Source: Candidatus Zixiibacteriota bacterium (lineage in GTDB: Bacteria; Zixibacteria; MSB-5A5; GN15; PGXB01). Taken from it: a stretch of 64,000 nt of DNA. Shown piece by piece: positions 26,126 to 35,241 of this stretch. The position numbers were made by a program, and so were the translations under genes. The notes under the pieces were generated by a model. The model did no database searches. It saw only the letters and a list, made by a program, of their open reading frames with translations, and was not told where the DNA came from. Location: assembly GCA_900498245.1 (NCBI GenBank), contig LS998015.1, forward strand, positions 679,205 to 743,204, in the 5' to 3' direction. Position 1 is the stretch's first letter. Every line of letters starts with the position of its first letter.

Positions 26126-27390
26126 ACCTGAGAATTATTCATTTCACTACGGGGCAGATTATAATCTTTGAACACTTTTGCGTACGCCAGGACATAAATT
26201 CCCTGAAAGAAGGCCGCGATATAAAAAGGGAGGGTGAATTGATTCACGGAGAGGAGATATCCGGCGACAGTCGGTCCGACCGACTGGGGGAGTTGCATGG
26301 AAACGGCGTTGGTACTGGTCGCCAGGCCGCGCCTTTCATCGCGAACGAGACCGATGGTGAGGGCCTGCCGTGCCCCGATGGTCCCGCGGTTGACGGCGGA
26401 ACGGAGAAGATAAACGGCGGATGCGAGCCAGTAGAGTGGCATCAGGGGCAAAATGATGAGAAGCACCAATCCGAGCAAGCGGGCGCGGACGACCGATTGC
26501 ACGATACCGATCCGTTCGGTGAGCGTGCCGGTCATAAGGGCCGAGATCCCGGTGATAATGAAGGTGACGGCCATAACGGGAGCGATTTCAGAAGGGCCGA
26601 CATGATAGCGCAGGGCGAACCAGTAGGAGATCAAGGGTCCGGTCAACCCGACGGCGACGCCGTTGAAGGAATTAAGGAAGAGCAGTTTGAAAAGCATCTT
26701 GTTTTCGTCGCGGCGGATTCTCGATTCGGTTTCATCGGGGTGCGAATTTGTCCTTCGGTGATTGCCGCGGTATTTCTCATCGGCCATGAACAAGAGATAA
26801 AGGTTTATCAGGGTGGCGAAGCCGACGACGGCAAATATGGGGCGGTATGATGAAGGAGGGATATTGGCAAAATGCTGAGTGGTCCCAGTCGCGGCGGGCA
26901 GAAGGGACGGCAAAATCGCGATCAAGGCGCCGATACCCATGCCAAAGAAACCGAGGGCGCTGTTGAGACTGTAGATACGGCCCCGCTTTTCGGGCGCGAC
27001 TTCTTCGGCCAGCCAGGCCTGTTCGGCGGGCGAAAAGGGACCGGCGGCGCCATTGGCTCCCCGGCCGAAACCGGAAACGATAATAACGGCCATAAGTATC
27101 AAGGGCTGAGCGGTCAAAAGGGCGATGATACTGCAAATGAGGATAATAATTTCATAGACGAGAAGAAAGGGGCGACGCCGGAGACGGTCGCTGGCGACCC
27201 CGACCACCAGACTGAGTAAGGCGCCGAACAGGCCGGCCCCGCTCAAAGCGAGACCGATTTTGACGCCGCTCCAGTTGAGGGAATGGAGATAGAGAGTCAG
27301 GTCGACCACCAAAGCCCCCTGCCCCAGACTTCGGACGGCGCGGGCCATCAAGAGACGCCTCGTGGTGGGGTGAAGATCCGACAAAAACAT
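26122..27390 (-). CDS. MFS transporter
   Basis: A 422-residue inner-membrane permease of the major facilitator superfamily with twelve predicted helices. The loop between helices 2 and 3 reads VVGVASDRLRRRPFLL, the MFS signature (GxxxDRxxRR) that locks the two halves. A related loop, LTERIGIVQSVVRAR, sits in the C-terminal half. A long cytoplasmic linker with charged residues lies near residues 205-230. Substrate and direction are not predictable; the nearest look is to drug/sugar efflux groups. It is convergent with the AspT-like gene. Upstream on its own strand lies the cytochrome gene, 150 bases away and separated by a hairpin. Confidence 0.88.
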   Translation of the reverse strand: MFLSDLHPTTRRLLMARAVRSLGQGALVVDLTLYLHSLNWSGVKIGLALSGAGLFGALLSLVVGVASDRLRRRPFLLVYEIIILICSIIALLTAQPLILMAVIIVSGFGRGANGAAGPFSPAEQAWLAEEVAPEKRGRIYSLNSALGFFGMGIGALIAILPSLLPAATGTTQHFANIPPSSYRPIFAVVGFATLINLYLLFMADEKYRGNHRRTNSHPDETESRIRRDENKMLFKLLFLNSFNGVAVGLTGPLISYWFALRYHVGPSEIAPVMAVTFIITGISALMTGTLTERIGIVQSVVRARLLGLVLLIILPLMPLYWLASAVYLLRSAVNRGTIGARQALTIGLVRDERRGLATSTNAVSMQLPQSVGPTVAGYLLSVNQFTLPFYIAAFFQGIYVLAYAKVFKDYNLPRSEMNNSQV

Positions 27391-27501
27391 CGCTCACATT
27401 GCCTGAAAGATTAATTTCACGCAACTTATACCATTATTTTCACCCGATCAACTAAATCTTCAGGAGATGCTGGACGAGAAGGTCGCTTTTCAGAATAATG
27501 A

Positions 27502-27523
27502 AGGGAAGGCCGGAGCCTTCCCT
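27502..27523 (-). terminator. hairpin after the cytochrome c gene
   Basis: A perfect 9-bp stem AGGGAAGGC-CGGA-GCCTTCCCT, 18 bases past the cytochrome stop on the minus strand. The T tract is poor, so strength is uncertain. Confidence 0.45.
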
Positions 27524-27540
27524 CGAAATTCAGGCAATTA

Positions 27541-28125
27541 TTAATGCGCGGCGGGAGGAACCGGAGGAGGAACCTGATTGGAGACGGGAGGGAGGGATTT
27601 CAGATAGGCGAAAATATCTTTCAGGTCCTCATCGCTCAACTGGCCAAGCGCCTGCCTCGGCATAGGGGGAAGAATGGGCCGTCCGGCGCCCATATGTTTT
27701 CCGGTGCGCATGGCGTTGATAAAGACCTGTTCGTTCCAGGCTCCGATGCCGGTTACGTTATCGGGGGTAAGGTTGGCGGCATAGGAAATGCCCCAGGGAC
27801 CGGCCCAAGCGGTGAAATCGGCGTTGGTAATGGCCGCCCATCCATTGGGGGTAATGACGCCGGCCGGGATATCGGGGACCTGAACGGTATGCGGATGTCC
27901 CGAAAGAAGGCGAGTCGCATCGGGATAAGGACCCTGCGCGTTATATTTTTTGGGGGAATGGCAGTCGTTACAACCGCCCATCATGACTAATTTTTCGCCT
28001 CGTTTGACACGATCGCCGGCGGCATTGGTCATTCCCTCTTTAGAGACGACGACCGAGACTGCGAAAAATATGGCGAGGGCGACAAAGACGGCGACGACTG
28101 CGAGCGACATTAATTTTGATTTCAT
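27541..28125 (-). CDS. monohaem c-type cytochrome, membrane anchored
   Basis: A 194-residue cytochrome c. An N-terminal hydrophobic segment (residues 5-27) acts as anchor or signal. The single haem-binding motif CNDCH covers Cys52-His56. The sixth ligand is probably a Met in the LPPMPRQALGQLSDEDL segment, the usual end of class I cytochromes. The tail is proline-rich (VPPPVPPAAH). ATG 28125 is used because GGAGG lies five bases before it. The ten upstream codons to 28155 have no ribosome-binding site. No oxidase or reductase subunit is encoded nearby, so its electron partners are unknown. Confidence 0.9.
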   Translation of the reverse strand: MKSKLMSLAVVAVFVALAIFFAVSVVVSKEGMTNAAGDRVKRGEKLVMMGGCNDCHSPKKYNAQGPYPDATRLLSGHPHTVQVPDIPAGVITPNGWAAITNADFTAWAGPWGISYAANLTPDNVTGIGAWNEQVFINAMRTGKHMGAGRPILPPMPRQALGQLSDEDLKDIFAYLKSLPPVSNQVPPPVPPAAH

Positions 28126-28179
28126 TTTAGCCTCCGTAGGATTACTTGAATTCAACTTTATATACGGATGATAAGGCGC

Positions 28180-28206
28180 AATTATGGAGAAATATTATCC
28201 ATAATT
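28180..28206. promoter_or_regulatory. dyad-symmetric site upstream of the cytochrome c gene
   Basis: A perfect 9-bp inverted repeat AATTATGGA-N9-TCCATAATT, 55 bases upstream of the cytochrome start on the minus strand, next to an AT-rich TATATA -10-like element. This is the geometry of an operator. It does not match the FNR consensus. Confidence 0.35.
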
Positions 28207-28211
28207 GGTAT

Positions 28212-28250
28212 TAAAAAAGGGCCCGGCGCCGAGAGAATTTGGCGCCGGGC
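28212..28250 (-). terminator. rho-independent terminator of the secreted glycosidase-like gene
   Basis: A perfect 10-bp stem GCCCGGCGCC/GGCGCCGGGC (28221-28250). On the minus strand it is followed by CCTTTTTTAA. Confidence 0.92.
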
Positions 28251-28289
28251 GGGGAGACGATTCGCGGGCAATCGGCCCATAAAAGAGGA

Positions 28290-31277
28290 TTATTTCAGCA
28301 GAATCATCTTTTTGGTATCGCAGAAGTTGTCGGCCCTGAGGCGATAGAAATAGATTCCGCTGGCGACCGGCGAACCGGTCTGATTACGGCTATCCCACTG
28401 GATGACATGATAACCGGCGGCCAGAGGAGCATTAATCAATTCAGCGACCTTTTGTCCGATCATGTTGTAAATTTCGATTGTCACCGGGCCCGGTTTGGGC
28501 AGGGCAAACGAAATGGTTGTGATCGGGTTGAACGGATTGGGATAATTCTGTGACAGGCGATAGGTTGCCGGCAGAGAAGAGATTTCCTCGCTCTTGTAGA
28601 GAATATTCGGTGTTGAGAGAGGAATGACTCCGGCGGCGATTTTTTCGCCCATGTGCATTTTCCTCAAATTGATGAAAGCGATATACCAGTTGGTATTGCC
28701 GCCGATGAGGTACAGCCCGCCGAAATAGGTAACGGCCTGAGTGGCGGTGGCCCCGTCGAGACTGACAATAGCCAACTGGGCCTGGCGAATCGAGGCAATA
28801 TTCAGGAGGTTGGTCAGAAGGGCGTTGCGGGCGCAGGCCTGATTGGAACCGTCGTAAGGACCGAGAAATATCTGCACGAAATCATCGAAATTCAGCGGCC
28901 GCGGCGGATCATCGATATAGGTGCACCGGGCAATCGGAATGGAGTTGCCGTCGTCTCTCAAATAGAAATGATTGAAAATCTGCTGACCGTAATTGTCGAA
29001 ATCGGCGCGGGTGATTTCGGCCCGGAGGCCGTCGCGGACATAACTGACCTGAGTTTTCCACCACCAGATGTTCCGGATTTTGCCGGAGGCGGCATCGGCC
29101 AGGGCGAAATCAATCTGATGGTCTCCGCCGGTCAGGGCGATAGGAACGGAGGCGGTACCAACGGGAACATAGCCGAGCGGAGGCTGGATATCGACGGAAT
29201 AATCACCGATGGGGACATTATTAAAGGAATAATGTCCCGCCGGATCAGTGTAGGCAAAGCCGTAGGGTTCACCGCCGGAGATAACGAGATCGACGCGGAC
29301 GCCAAGGAGACCAGTCAGACCGCTTCGAACATATCCGAAGATATTGCCGACCGGACTTTCTTCGGGGCCGAGAACGGCCGCGGCATCGGCGCCGCACCAG
29401 TTACGAACGCGAACCCAGTCCACTTCAAAACGGCTCTGAGCGGCGGTATTGCGAGAATATGACATCAGCCAGGGATAGAGGTCGATGGTCGGGCTATAGG
29501 GAGCGGTGATACCTTCGAACGGGTTGGCGTCAACCTGAAACTGAACATCGCCAGTACCGGTCCGGTGTATGCGATAGAGGTGCCAATCGGCATCGAAATC
29601 GACGGCGGTCGGGATGTATCCAGAGTTGGAGCCGCCATTGGTGGCCTGGATGCAATATTTGTGGAGATCGGGCCAGTCCATCATGCGAGCGACATTGTTC
29701 CAACTGAAATCGGCTGGCTTATAACCGACTTCGGCGGCCGCATTGCCTTCGACCGCACCGGGGCTGAGACCGGCATCGGGATGGCGCCCCAGGCATTCCA
29801 TGATGGTTCCGGTACCGATCGCTTTGTTACCGCGCACCTGAACATAACTGGCGGGAATACCGGTCAGAGTCATGATACCGCCGGCGATGGCGACGGAACT
29901 TCCGACGCCGGAATGGCTGGCCACCCATTTGTGCAGATCGGTATCAAAATAATCGACGAATTCGAAGACCTGGTCGGGGTCGTTAAGCAGGACCGGCATG
30001 AAGGCGTCCTGCTTGGTTATGCCCATGAGATAGTTGGATGTCTGCTTGCCGGTGTAGGTGAAATAATAGGTATCGCCGAATCTTGAGACCGCCCCCCGGA
30101 AGGCATCATACTGATCCCATTCGCCGGAGCCGCCCCAGTCAAGGATAATACCCTGCTTGGTGAAGGTGGTCCAGTCGGTGGTAGTGACCATAGCGGTCCG
30201 CCAGGGACTGCTCTTGGTGGAACTGACGGTATAGCCGATGTAAAAGGTGCCGTTGAATTCGACCGCCCAGGCATCGGCGACAGTTCCGGCATCATACGAG
30301 CCGGACGGGCCGAAGGCGATGCAGGGATTACCGGGGAACTTCGTGTACGGCCCCATGATATCGTCGGCAATGGCATACCCGATCTGTTCGGTGGTGCCGC
30401 CGGCGTCACCCATATAGAGCAGAATCCATTTGCCGTCGGATCGTTCAAAGGCATAGGGTTCATCGACACGGGCCGCCTCCCAGGTTTCCGAGACGGTCAG
30501 GGCGGTCCCGGCGCGGGCGTACGGGCCGCCGATATTGGTAGCGGTATCAATGCAGATAGACGGGGCGGGCGGTCCCCATCCGCCGCTCCAATCGGAATAA
30601 AAGATGTGCCAGAGGCCGTCATGATAGACGATGTGTGGGGCATTGGCCAGGGCGATAACCTGACCGTGCCAGTGCCACGAAGCGGGGTCATCGGGTGTAT
30701 CCGACCAGGCGAGGCCGACCTGCGAACCGCCGCGATAAATGGCAAATACGACCCAATAATGGGCCGTGACAGGATCATAGACCATATTTTCGCCGAGGAG
30801 ACTTTCGCCATTACCCGGATCTCCGATCGGGCGTATGGGGTTTCCCGGAATTTTGGTCCAGGGTCCGACGGGAGGGACCTCGACCATAGTCGGGCCGGGC
30901 GGGGCGGGATTGCCATAGTACAAATAAACCGCCGCGCCCGCGGCCGGTAAAAAGGGAACCTTGATCCATATGGTCGCGGCCTGCGAGCCGGGGTTCCAGG
31001 TTTCAATCCAGAATGGAATAAGAGTGACGCCGTCATCGGAGGTGACGCGAATATCGCCGCCATCAGGCAGGGCCCGGGAGAAGTCAAACTCTTCATCGAG
31101 AGTGATTTCGACCTGATAGCCGGAGAGATCATTGCCGCAGGGATTCGATATGGAAACCAATTTGCGATATTCCCAGGGAGTGAGCCACGAAGCACCGTCG
31201 GCCAGCACCGCGGGAATGAAAATACCAAATCCGAGGACAAGTGTCATAGCGAGGAGAAACAAAGAGTTCTTTTTCAT
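28290..31277 (-). CDS. secreted multidomain protein: DUF2341, GH43-like propeller, carboxypeptidase-regulatory domain, T9SS-like sorting domain
   Basis: A 995-residue cell-surface or secreted protein. The signal peptide covers residues 1-26. A DUF2341-like domain follows (YRKLVSISNPCGNDLSGYQV to LYYGNPAPPG, about 35-120). Residues 130-440 read as a five-bladed propeller like glycoside hydrolase family 43 (repeated blades such as HDGLWHIFYSDW and SDGKWILLYMGD). A concanavalin-like region (about 460-640) and a carboxypeptidase-regulatory sandwich (about 655-725) come next. The C-terminal 90 residues are a type A sorting domain: NYPNPFNPITTISFALP, then GIYFYRL and KMILLK. A role in extracellular polysaccharide handling is likely; catalytic acids were not assigned. 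The gene forms its own transcript with a clear terminator. Confidence 0.85.
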   Translation of the reverse strand: MKKNSLFLLAMTLVLGFGIFIPAVLADGASWLTPWEYRKLVSISNPCGNDLSGYQVEITLDEEFDFSRALPDGGDIRVTSDDGVTLIPFWIETWNPGSQAATIWIKVPFLPAAGAAVYLYYGNPAPPGPTMVEVPPVGPWTKIPGNPIRPIGDPGNGESLLGENMVYDPVTAHYWVVFAIYRGGSQVGLAWSDTPDDPASWHWHGQVIALANAPHIVYHDGLWHIFYSDWSGGWGPPAPSICIDTATNIGGPYARAGTALTVSETWEAARVDEPYAFERSDGKWILLYMGDAGGTTEQIGYAIADDIMGPYTKFPGNPCIAFGPSGSYDAGTVADAWAVEFNGTFYIGYTVSSTKSSPWRTAMVTTTDWTTFTKQGIILDWGGSGEWDQYDAFRGAVSRFGDTYYFTYTGKQTSNYLMGITKQDAFMPVLLNDPDQVFEFVDYFDTDLHKWVASHSGVGSSVAIAGGIMTLTGIPASYVQVRGNKAIGTGTIMECLGRHPDAGLSPGAVEGNAAAEVGYKPADFSWNNVARMMDWPDLHKYCIQATNGGSNSGYIPTAVDFDADWHLYRIHRTGTGDVQFQVDANPFEGITAPYSPTIDLYPWLMSYSRNTAAQSRFEVDWVRVRNWCGADAAAVLGPEESPVGNIFGYVRSGLTGLLGVRVDLVISGGEPYGFAYTDPAGHYSFNNVPIGDYSVDIQPPLGYVPVGTASVPIALTGGDHQIDFALADAASGKIRNIWWWKTQVSYVRDGLRAEITRADFDNYGQQIFNHFYLRDDGNSIPIARCTYIDDPPRPLNFDDFVQIFLGPYDGSNQACARNALLTNLLNIASIRQAQLAIVSLDGATATQAVTYFGGLYLIGGNTNWYIAFINLRKMHMGEKIAAGVIPLSTPNILYKSEEISSLPATYRLSQNYPNPFNPITTISFALPKPGPVTIEIYNMIGQKVAELINAPLAAGYHVIQWDSRNQTGSPVASGIYFYRLRADNFCDTKKMILLK

Positions 31278-31840
31278 AAGTACAATTTACCCCCAATCAT
31301 GAACTTAAGAGATTATGGAATTAATTATCACTCGATTACGGTCAGAAGCATCACCTCCTAGAACGTCCGGTACGTTAGAGACTATTGGGGCAATTTCTAT
31401 TTATAATCAGGCAGAATCGGTAAATGTAATGCGAAGATGTTTGCCCCGGTTATCGTTTATGATTTCGATTCTGAATATTGTTTTTGGATCTTACAGGTTT
31501 GTACTCCCCTGCCAATAAAATTAAACGTCATCAGCAGACATGACGGGAGATAGGCATCAAACGGCCGCAATGCCGCAGGATCGATCCCAATCAATGTCGA
31601 ATGCCGTTGAATACCGGGTTGTCGAGTCCGGTGTCGAAAAATTTATTGAAACGGTAGAATCTGACCTGATTTAAATATATCCGTCGTCGGCGGGGCTGTC
31701 AAGCAGGAAATGGGGTGAAAAGCCGCATAGAATAACGATTTCCCGACCGGCGAGACGGTTCGGAGCGGGGTTCAAGGAAAAGGGGAAAAGTGTCGAAAAA
31801 CAGAGTAAATACATAAACTCCCAAAAGATGGAAAGTTGTT
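31278..31840. other. 563-bp intergenic region, no gene supported
   Basis: A divergent region between the secreted glycosidase-like gene (-) and the SPFH gene (+). A 67-codon open frame at 31315-31518 has poor composition and no ribosome-binding site. ATCACCTCCT at 31350-31359 is identical to the 3' end core of 16S rRNA; on the minus strand this is a perfect Shine-Dalgarno sequence two bases before an ATG that opens only a seven-codon frame. The rest (31560-31840) shows no convincing riboswitch or long dyad. Confidence 0.5.
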
Positions 31841-32974
31841 ATGTCGCTTTTAATTGAAGTTATCGAATGGATGAATCCGAGCGGCGATGAGATGATTTAT
31901 CGCATTCCGCAGGAAGGTTCCGCGGATTTTAAATTGGGGGCGCAGTTAATCGTGCGCGATTCCCAAATGGCGATATTTTTCAAGAGCGGTCACGCCTGCG
32001 ATTCTTTCGCGACCGGCCGTCATACTCTGACCACGCTCAACGTACCGATTCTGACCAGGCTTCTTTCGGCCCCGTTTGCATTTAATTCGCCGTTTCGGGC
32101 CGAGGTTTATTTTGTCAATTTGAAGACCTTTATCAATCTGAAATGGGGGACCAAGCACCCGGTGACATTCAAGGACAGCAAACTGGGTTTGATCCGTCTC
32201 CGCGGCCACGGGGCCTTCACGATGAAAATCGAAAAGCCGATCGTTTTTCTGAATACAATCGTGGGGCGGCAGGCGCGCTATACCACGGAGGACATCCAGG
32301 ATTATCTTCGCGATCTTATTATCGCCCGCATGAATGATTTACTGGGTGAAAAACTGGACACGGTACTCGATTTGCCGGCGCAGTACACGGAACTGGCCGA
32401 GCAGTTCAAAGAACTGGTGCGGGTGGAATTCGAAAAGTACGGGTTGAACCTGGTCGATTTTTATATTTCATCGATTACCCCTCCCGATGACGTGGCGCAA
32501 ATGATCGACCAGCGGTCGGGGTTGGAGGCGGTGGGGGATCTGGATAAGTTTCTGAAATTTGAAATGGCCAAAGGGCTGGGAAGCACCAATGGGATGGCGC
32601 CAGCCGGGGCCGGGATGGGGATGGCGGCCGGGGTCGGCCTGATGATGCCGGGGATGATGTCGAAAGTTTTTTCGCCGGAGCAGACCGAGTTGAAGCGGGA
32701 ATCGATCGCGACCGTGACCTGTCCCAAGTGCCACAGCGAGACGCCCGAGCAATCGCGCTATTGTTACCGTTGCGGGCACCAGATGGTGGCCCAGAATATT
32801 TGCCCGTCATGCAACAAGGAACTTCCGACAGAAGCGAGTTATTGCATGTTTTGCGGCTACAAACTCGACGCCAAACTGAAATGCCCGCATTGCCAGGCGG
32901 AAATAATGCCCGGTTCGAAATTCTGCGGCTCATGCGGCAAGGCGATAAATGATGCCGACAGCAATCCGGCCTAA
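31841..32974 (+). CDS. SPFH-domain protein with three C-terminal zinc ribbons (YdjI-like)
   Basis: A 377-residue protein of the SPFH/virion-core-like family. Residues 1-250 form the SPFH domain typical of this group ([57 protein letters not shown]). A methionine/glycine-rich linker (about 255-280) follows. Three CxxC-type zinc ribbons come next: [38 protein letters not shown] and [19 protein letters not shown]. Bacillus subtilis YdjI, part of an envelope-stress module with PspA-type proteins, has the same plan. It overlaps the next gene by 26 bases. No PspA homologue lies in the window, so the partner is unknown. Confidence 0.87.
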   Translation: MSLLIEVIEWMNPSGDEMIYRIPQEGSADFKLGAQLIVRDSQMAIFFKSGHACDSFATGRHTLTTLNVPILTRLLSAPFAFNSPFRAEVYFVNLKTFINLKWGTKHPVTFKDSKLGLIRLRGHGAFTMKIEKPIVFLNTIVGRQARYTTEDIQDYLRDLIIARMNDLLGEKLDTVLDLPAQYTELAEQFKELVRVEFEKYGLNLVDFYISSITPPDDVAQMIDQRSGLEAVGDLDKFLKFEMAKGLGSTNGMAPAGAGMGMAAGVGLMMPGMMSKVFSPEQTELKRESIATVTCPKCHSETPEQSRYCYRCGHQMVAQNICPSCNKELPTEASYCMFCGYKLDAKLKCPHCQAEIMPGSKFCGSCGKAINDADSNPA

Positions 32975-34367
32975 GGGCAAAAGCGGTTTTTATATCGGGG
33001 TGACCTGCCCCGGGTGCGGCGGAGAACTGGAACTGGAGAATGACTTCTTTGTCCTGACCTGTCCTCACTGCGGTTCGGTGTTGCGGGTGGTGATGCCGGA
33101 AGTGCCGCCCGCATACGTTGCCGAAAGTAAAATCGAGAAATCCGAAATGCGGCCCCGGTTGGACCGTTATTTGAAAGACAGCGGTTTGCCCCTGACAGGC
33201 ACGATGCCCGAGATATCGGCGCTGTACTATCCGTACTGGAAGATCGACGCCATTGTTCTGAAACTCCGGAACCGTATCGAAGAACGGATCGTGGCGATCG
33301 ACGAGCAATATAACCAGGAAGTGACCGTCAAGGATGCCAAAACCGATATCGCCCTGACGCCGTTCATGGCCACAGTCGGGGCGGGGCCACTATCGGATGA
33401 TATTCCTTATTCTCTGGGAGTGCGGGCGGAGTATATAAAACTCAGACCGTACGCTCAGGAGAATATCGCCGACGGATTCGAATGTTTTCCGGTCATAAAA
33501 CCGTGGACCGAGGTTCTGCTGTCGATGGAAAAAAATGTGGCGGGGATGGGGAATATCGTGCAGGCGGAATTCGGCCGCAACCGGACGGAATTATTTCACC
33601 CGCAGGGGGCGGTGGTTTTTTTTCCGTACTTCATCATTACTCTCTCTCTCTCAGGAAAGCCCTATCGATTTGTCATGGACGGTATGACGGGAAGGGTAAC
33701 TCAGGGAGCGGGGGAAAGCGGGTTGGAAGAAAGCCCGGCCAAGGGAGAGAGCCAGATGTCATTCGGACGACTCGCGGTGGTCCTGCACCGCTGTCCCGAA
33801 TGCGGGGTCGATCTGCCGAGGGAACAATCATATGTCTATATCTGCCATAACTGCCAGAGATTGATTCAACTGGAGAGGTATCCGCAGATGCTTCAAAGGA
33901 TCGGACTCGTCGTGGCGCCGAGAGCTGCGAATGACCGCCGGTATCCGTTCTGGGCGATAGAACTGGGAGAGAAGGCGGCCGTAGTCCTGCGAAAGATGTT
34001 CGGGGGGATTTATAATTCCGGGTGGCTGGTCGTCCCGGCATTCAAGATGGCCAATTTCGAGGGGATGTTCAAACTGGCCAAGCGGATGTCGAGCGCCTAC
34101 CCGAAACTCGAGATAGGCGAGGCTGAGGATACGGACGGGAATTATCATCCGGTATCGGTGGGACTTCACGAAGCGCTGGCGCTTGCGGAAGTAATTATAT
34201 ACCGGGAGAAAATTTCCCGGGATCATAATGCAAAGGGCGGGCACGAAGTGATTGCTCCGGAGCGAATAAACCTGTTTTATATGCCATTTCACGCGGAGAA
34301 CTATTTTCTGGTCGATTCCGTAATGAAGGCCGTGACGTTCGAAAAGAGAGCCGGCGGATTTTCTTAA
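32949..34367 (+). CDS. zinc-ribbon protein paired with the SPFH gene (YdjG-like)
   Basis: A 472-residue protein without a family name I am sure of. An N-terminal TFIIB-like zinc ribbon holds [23 protein letters not shown] (residues 19-41 region). A second CxxC pair, [22 protein letters not shown], lies near residues 280-300. Between them is a beta-rich region ([16 protein letters not shown] onward) and no transmembrane helix is obvious. It overlaps the SPFH gene by 26 bases in another frame, so expression is coupled and the products probably work together, as the YdjG/YdjI pair does in Firmicutes. Two adjacent ATGs (32949 and 32952) are equally possible. Confidence 0.75.
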   Translation: MMPTAIRPKGKSGFYIGVTCPGCGGELELENDFFVLTCPHCGSVLRVVMPEVPPAYVAESKIEKSEMRPRLDRYLKDSGLPLTGTMPEISALYYPYWKIDAIVLKLRNRIEERIVAIDEQYNQEVTVKDAKTDIALTPFMATVGAGPLSDDIPYSLGVRAEYIKLRPYAQENIADGFECFPVIKPWTEVLLSMEKNVAGMGNIVQAEFGRNRTELFHPQGAVVFFPYFIITLSLSGKPYRFVMDGMTGRVTQGAGESGLEESPAKGESQMSFGRLAVVLHRCPECGVDLPREQSYVYICHNCQRLIQLERYPQMLQRIGLVVAPRAANDRRYPFWAIELGEKAAVVLRKMFGGIYNSGWLVVPAFKMANFEGMFKLAKRMSSAYPKLEIGEAEDTDGNYHPVSVGLHEALALAEVIIYREKISRDHNAKGGHEVIAPERINLFYMPFHAENYFLVDSVMKAVTFEKRAGGFS

Positions 34368-34506
34368 CTCACTTCTTACATTGAAAATTCGATAATTCAG
34401 AATTTCCAACGGGGCTTTCAAAGGGTGGATTTGATGATGGCCCTCCTGAGAAGCGCTCCGAAATATCTGTTCCCCGCGGGGGGAAATTTTCGTATCTTAC
34501 ATCGCT

Positions 34507-35241
34507 ATGATAGAAATTCCGGAAAAATTTCTGCAAATTCTAAAAGGGGCCAAGAAAGTAGCGGTTCTTACCGGGGCGGGAATATCGGCCGAGTCCGGGG
34601 TACCGACCTTTCGCGGGATGGACGGACTCTGGGCGAAATTCCGTCCGGAGGAACTGGCCACGGTGGAGGCTTTCCTGAGTAATCCCAAACTGGTCTGGGA
34701 ATGGTACTTGCATCGGCGGGATCTGATGAGCAAGGTAACTCCCAATCCGGGGCATTTCGCTCTGGCGGAAATGGAGGGACTCTTTCAGGATTTTACTCTT
34801 ATCACCCAGAACATCGACGGGCTTCATCGCCAGGCCGGTTCAAAAAATCTTCTGGAAGTTCACGGGAATATATCGCGGAACAAATGCTTTGAGTGCGGGG
34901 AGCCGTTCACGGGGGAAATTAACCTGGACTCGGGAAATATTCCCAAGTGTCAATGCGGCGGCAGGATTCGCCCCGATGTGGTTTGGTTCGGGGAGATGCT
35001 ACCGGAGAGGCCCCTGGAGGAATCGTTTGAGGCTTCGGGCCGGGCGGAGATATTTCTTTCGGTGGGGACATCGGGAATTGTCTACCCGGCGGCAGCGATG
35101 CCGTTGACGGCCCGTCGGAACGGGGCATATCTGGTCGAAATTAATATCGAGCCGACGCCCCTGACCGAGTACGCCGATTGGTTTGCCCAAGGGAAATCGG
35201 GCGAGATACTTCCGGAGATAGTCAGAAGGCTCAAGGAATGA
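34507..35241 (+). CDS. cobB: NAD-dependent protein deacylase, sirtuin class III (CobB-like)
   Basis: Removes acyl groups from lysine using NAD. NAD-binding motifs are GAGISAESGVPTFRG (residues 23-37) and TQNIDGLHRQAGS (100-112). The catalytic His119 sits in LEVHGN. Zinc ligands are Cys127, Cys130, Cys148 and Cys150. Tyr67 and Arg70 form the YxxR pair that reads negatively charged acyl groups in SIRT5 and CobB, so desuccinylation or demalonylation is likely. No Shine-Dalgarno is visible. A TATCTT -10-like box at 34493-34498 lies eight bases before the ATG, so the mRNA may be leaderless. It is first of six overlapping genes ending in pyrF. Confidence 0.92.
   Translation: MIEIPEKFLQILKGAKKVAVLTGAGISAESGVPTFRGMDGLWAKFRPEELATVEAFLSNPKLVWEWYLHRRDLMSKVTPNPGHFALAEMEGLFQDFTLITQNIDGLHRQAGSKNLLEVHGNISRNKCFECGEPFTGEINLDSGNIPKCQCGGRIRPDVVWFGEMLPERPLEESFEASGRAEIFLSVGTSGIVYPAAAMPLTARRNGAYLVEINIEPTPLTEYADWFAQGKSGEILPEIVRRLKE

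Noticed and set aside
26095-26850. 251-codon plus-strand frame overlapping the MFS gene
   Set aside because: Asp/Gly/Glu-rich translation opposite twelve convincing transmembrane helices.
28653-29462. 269-codon plus-strand frame inside the 995-residue secreted protein gene
   Set aside because: The minus-strand frame has a signal peptide, known domains, sorting domain and terminator; the plus frame has none.
31315-31518. 67-codon plus-strand frame in the 31278-31840 gap
   Set aside because: No ribosome-binding site, no domain and atypical composition.
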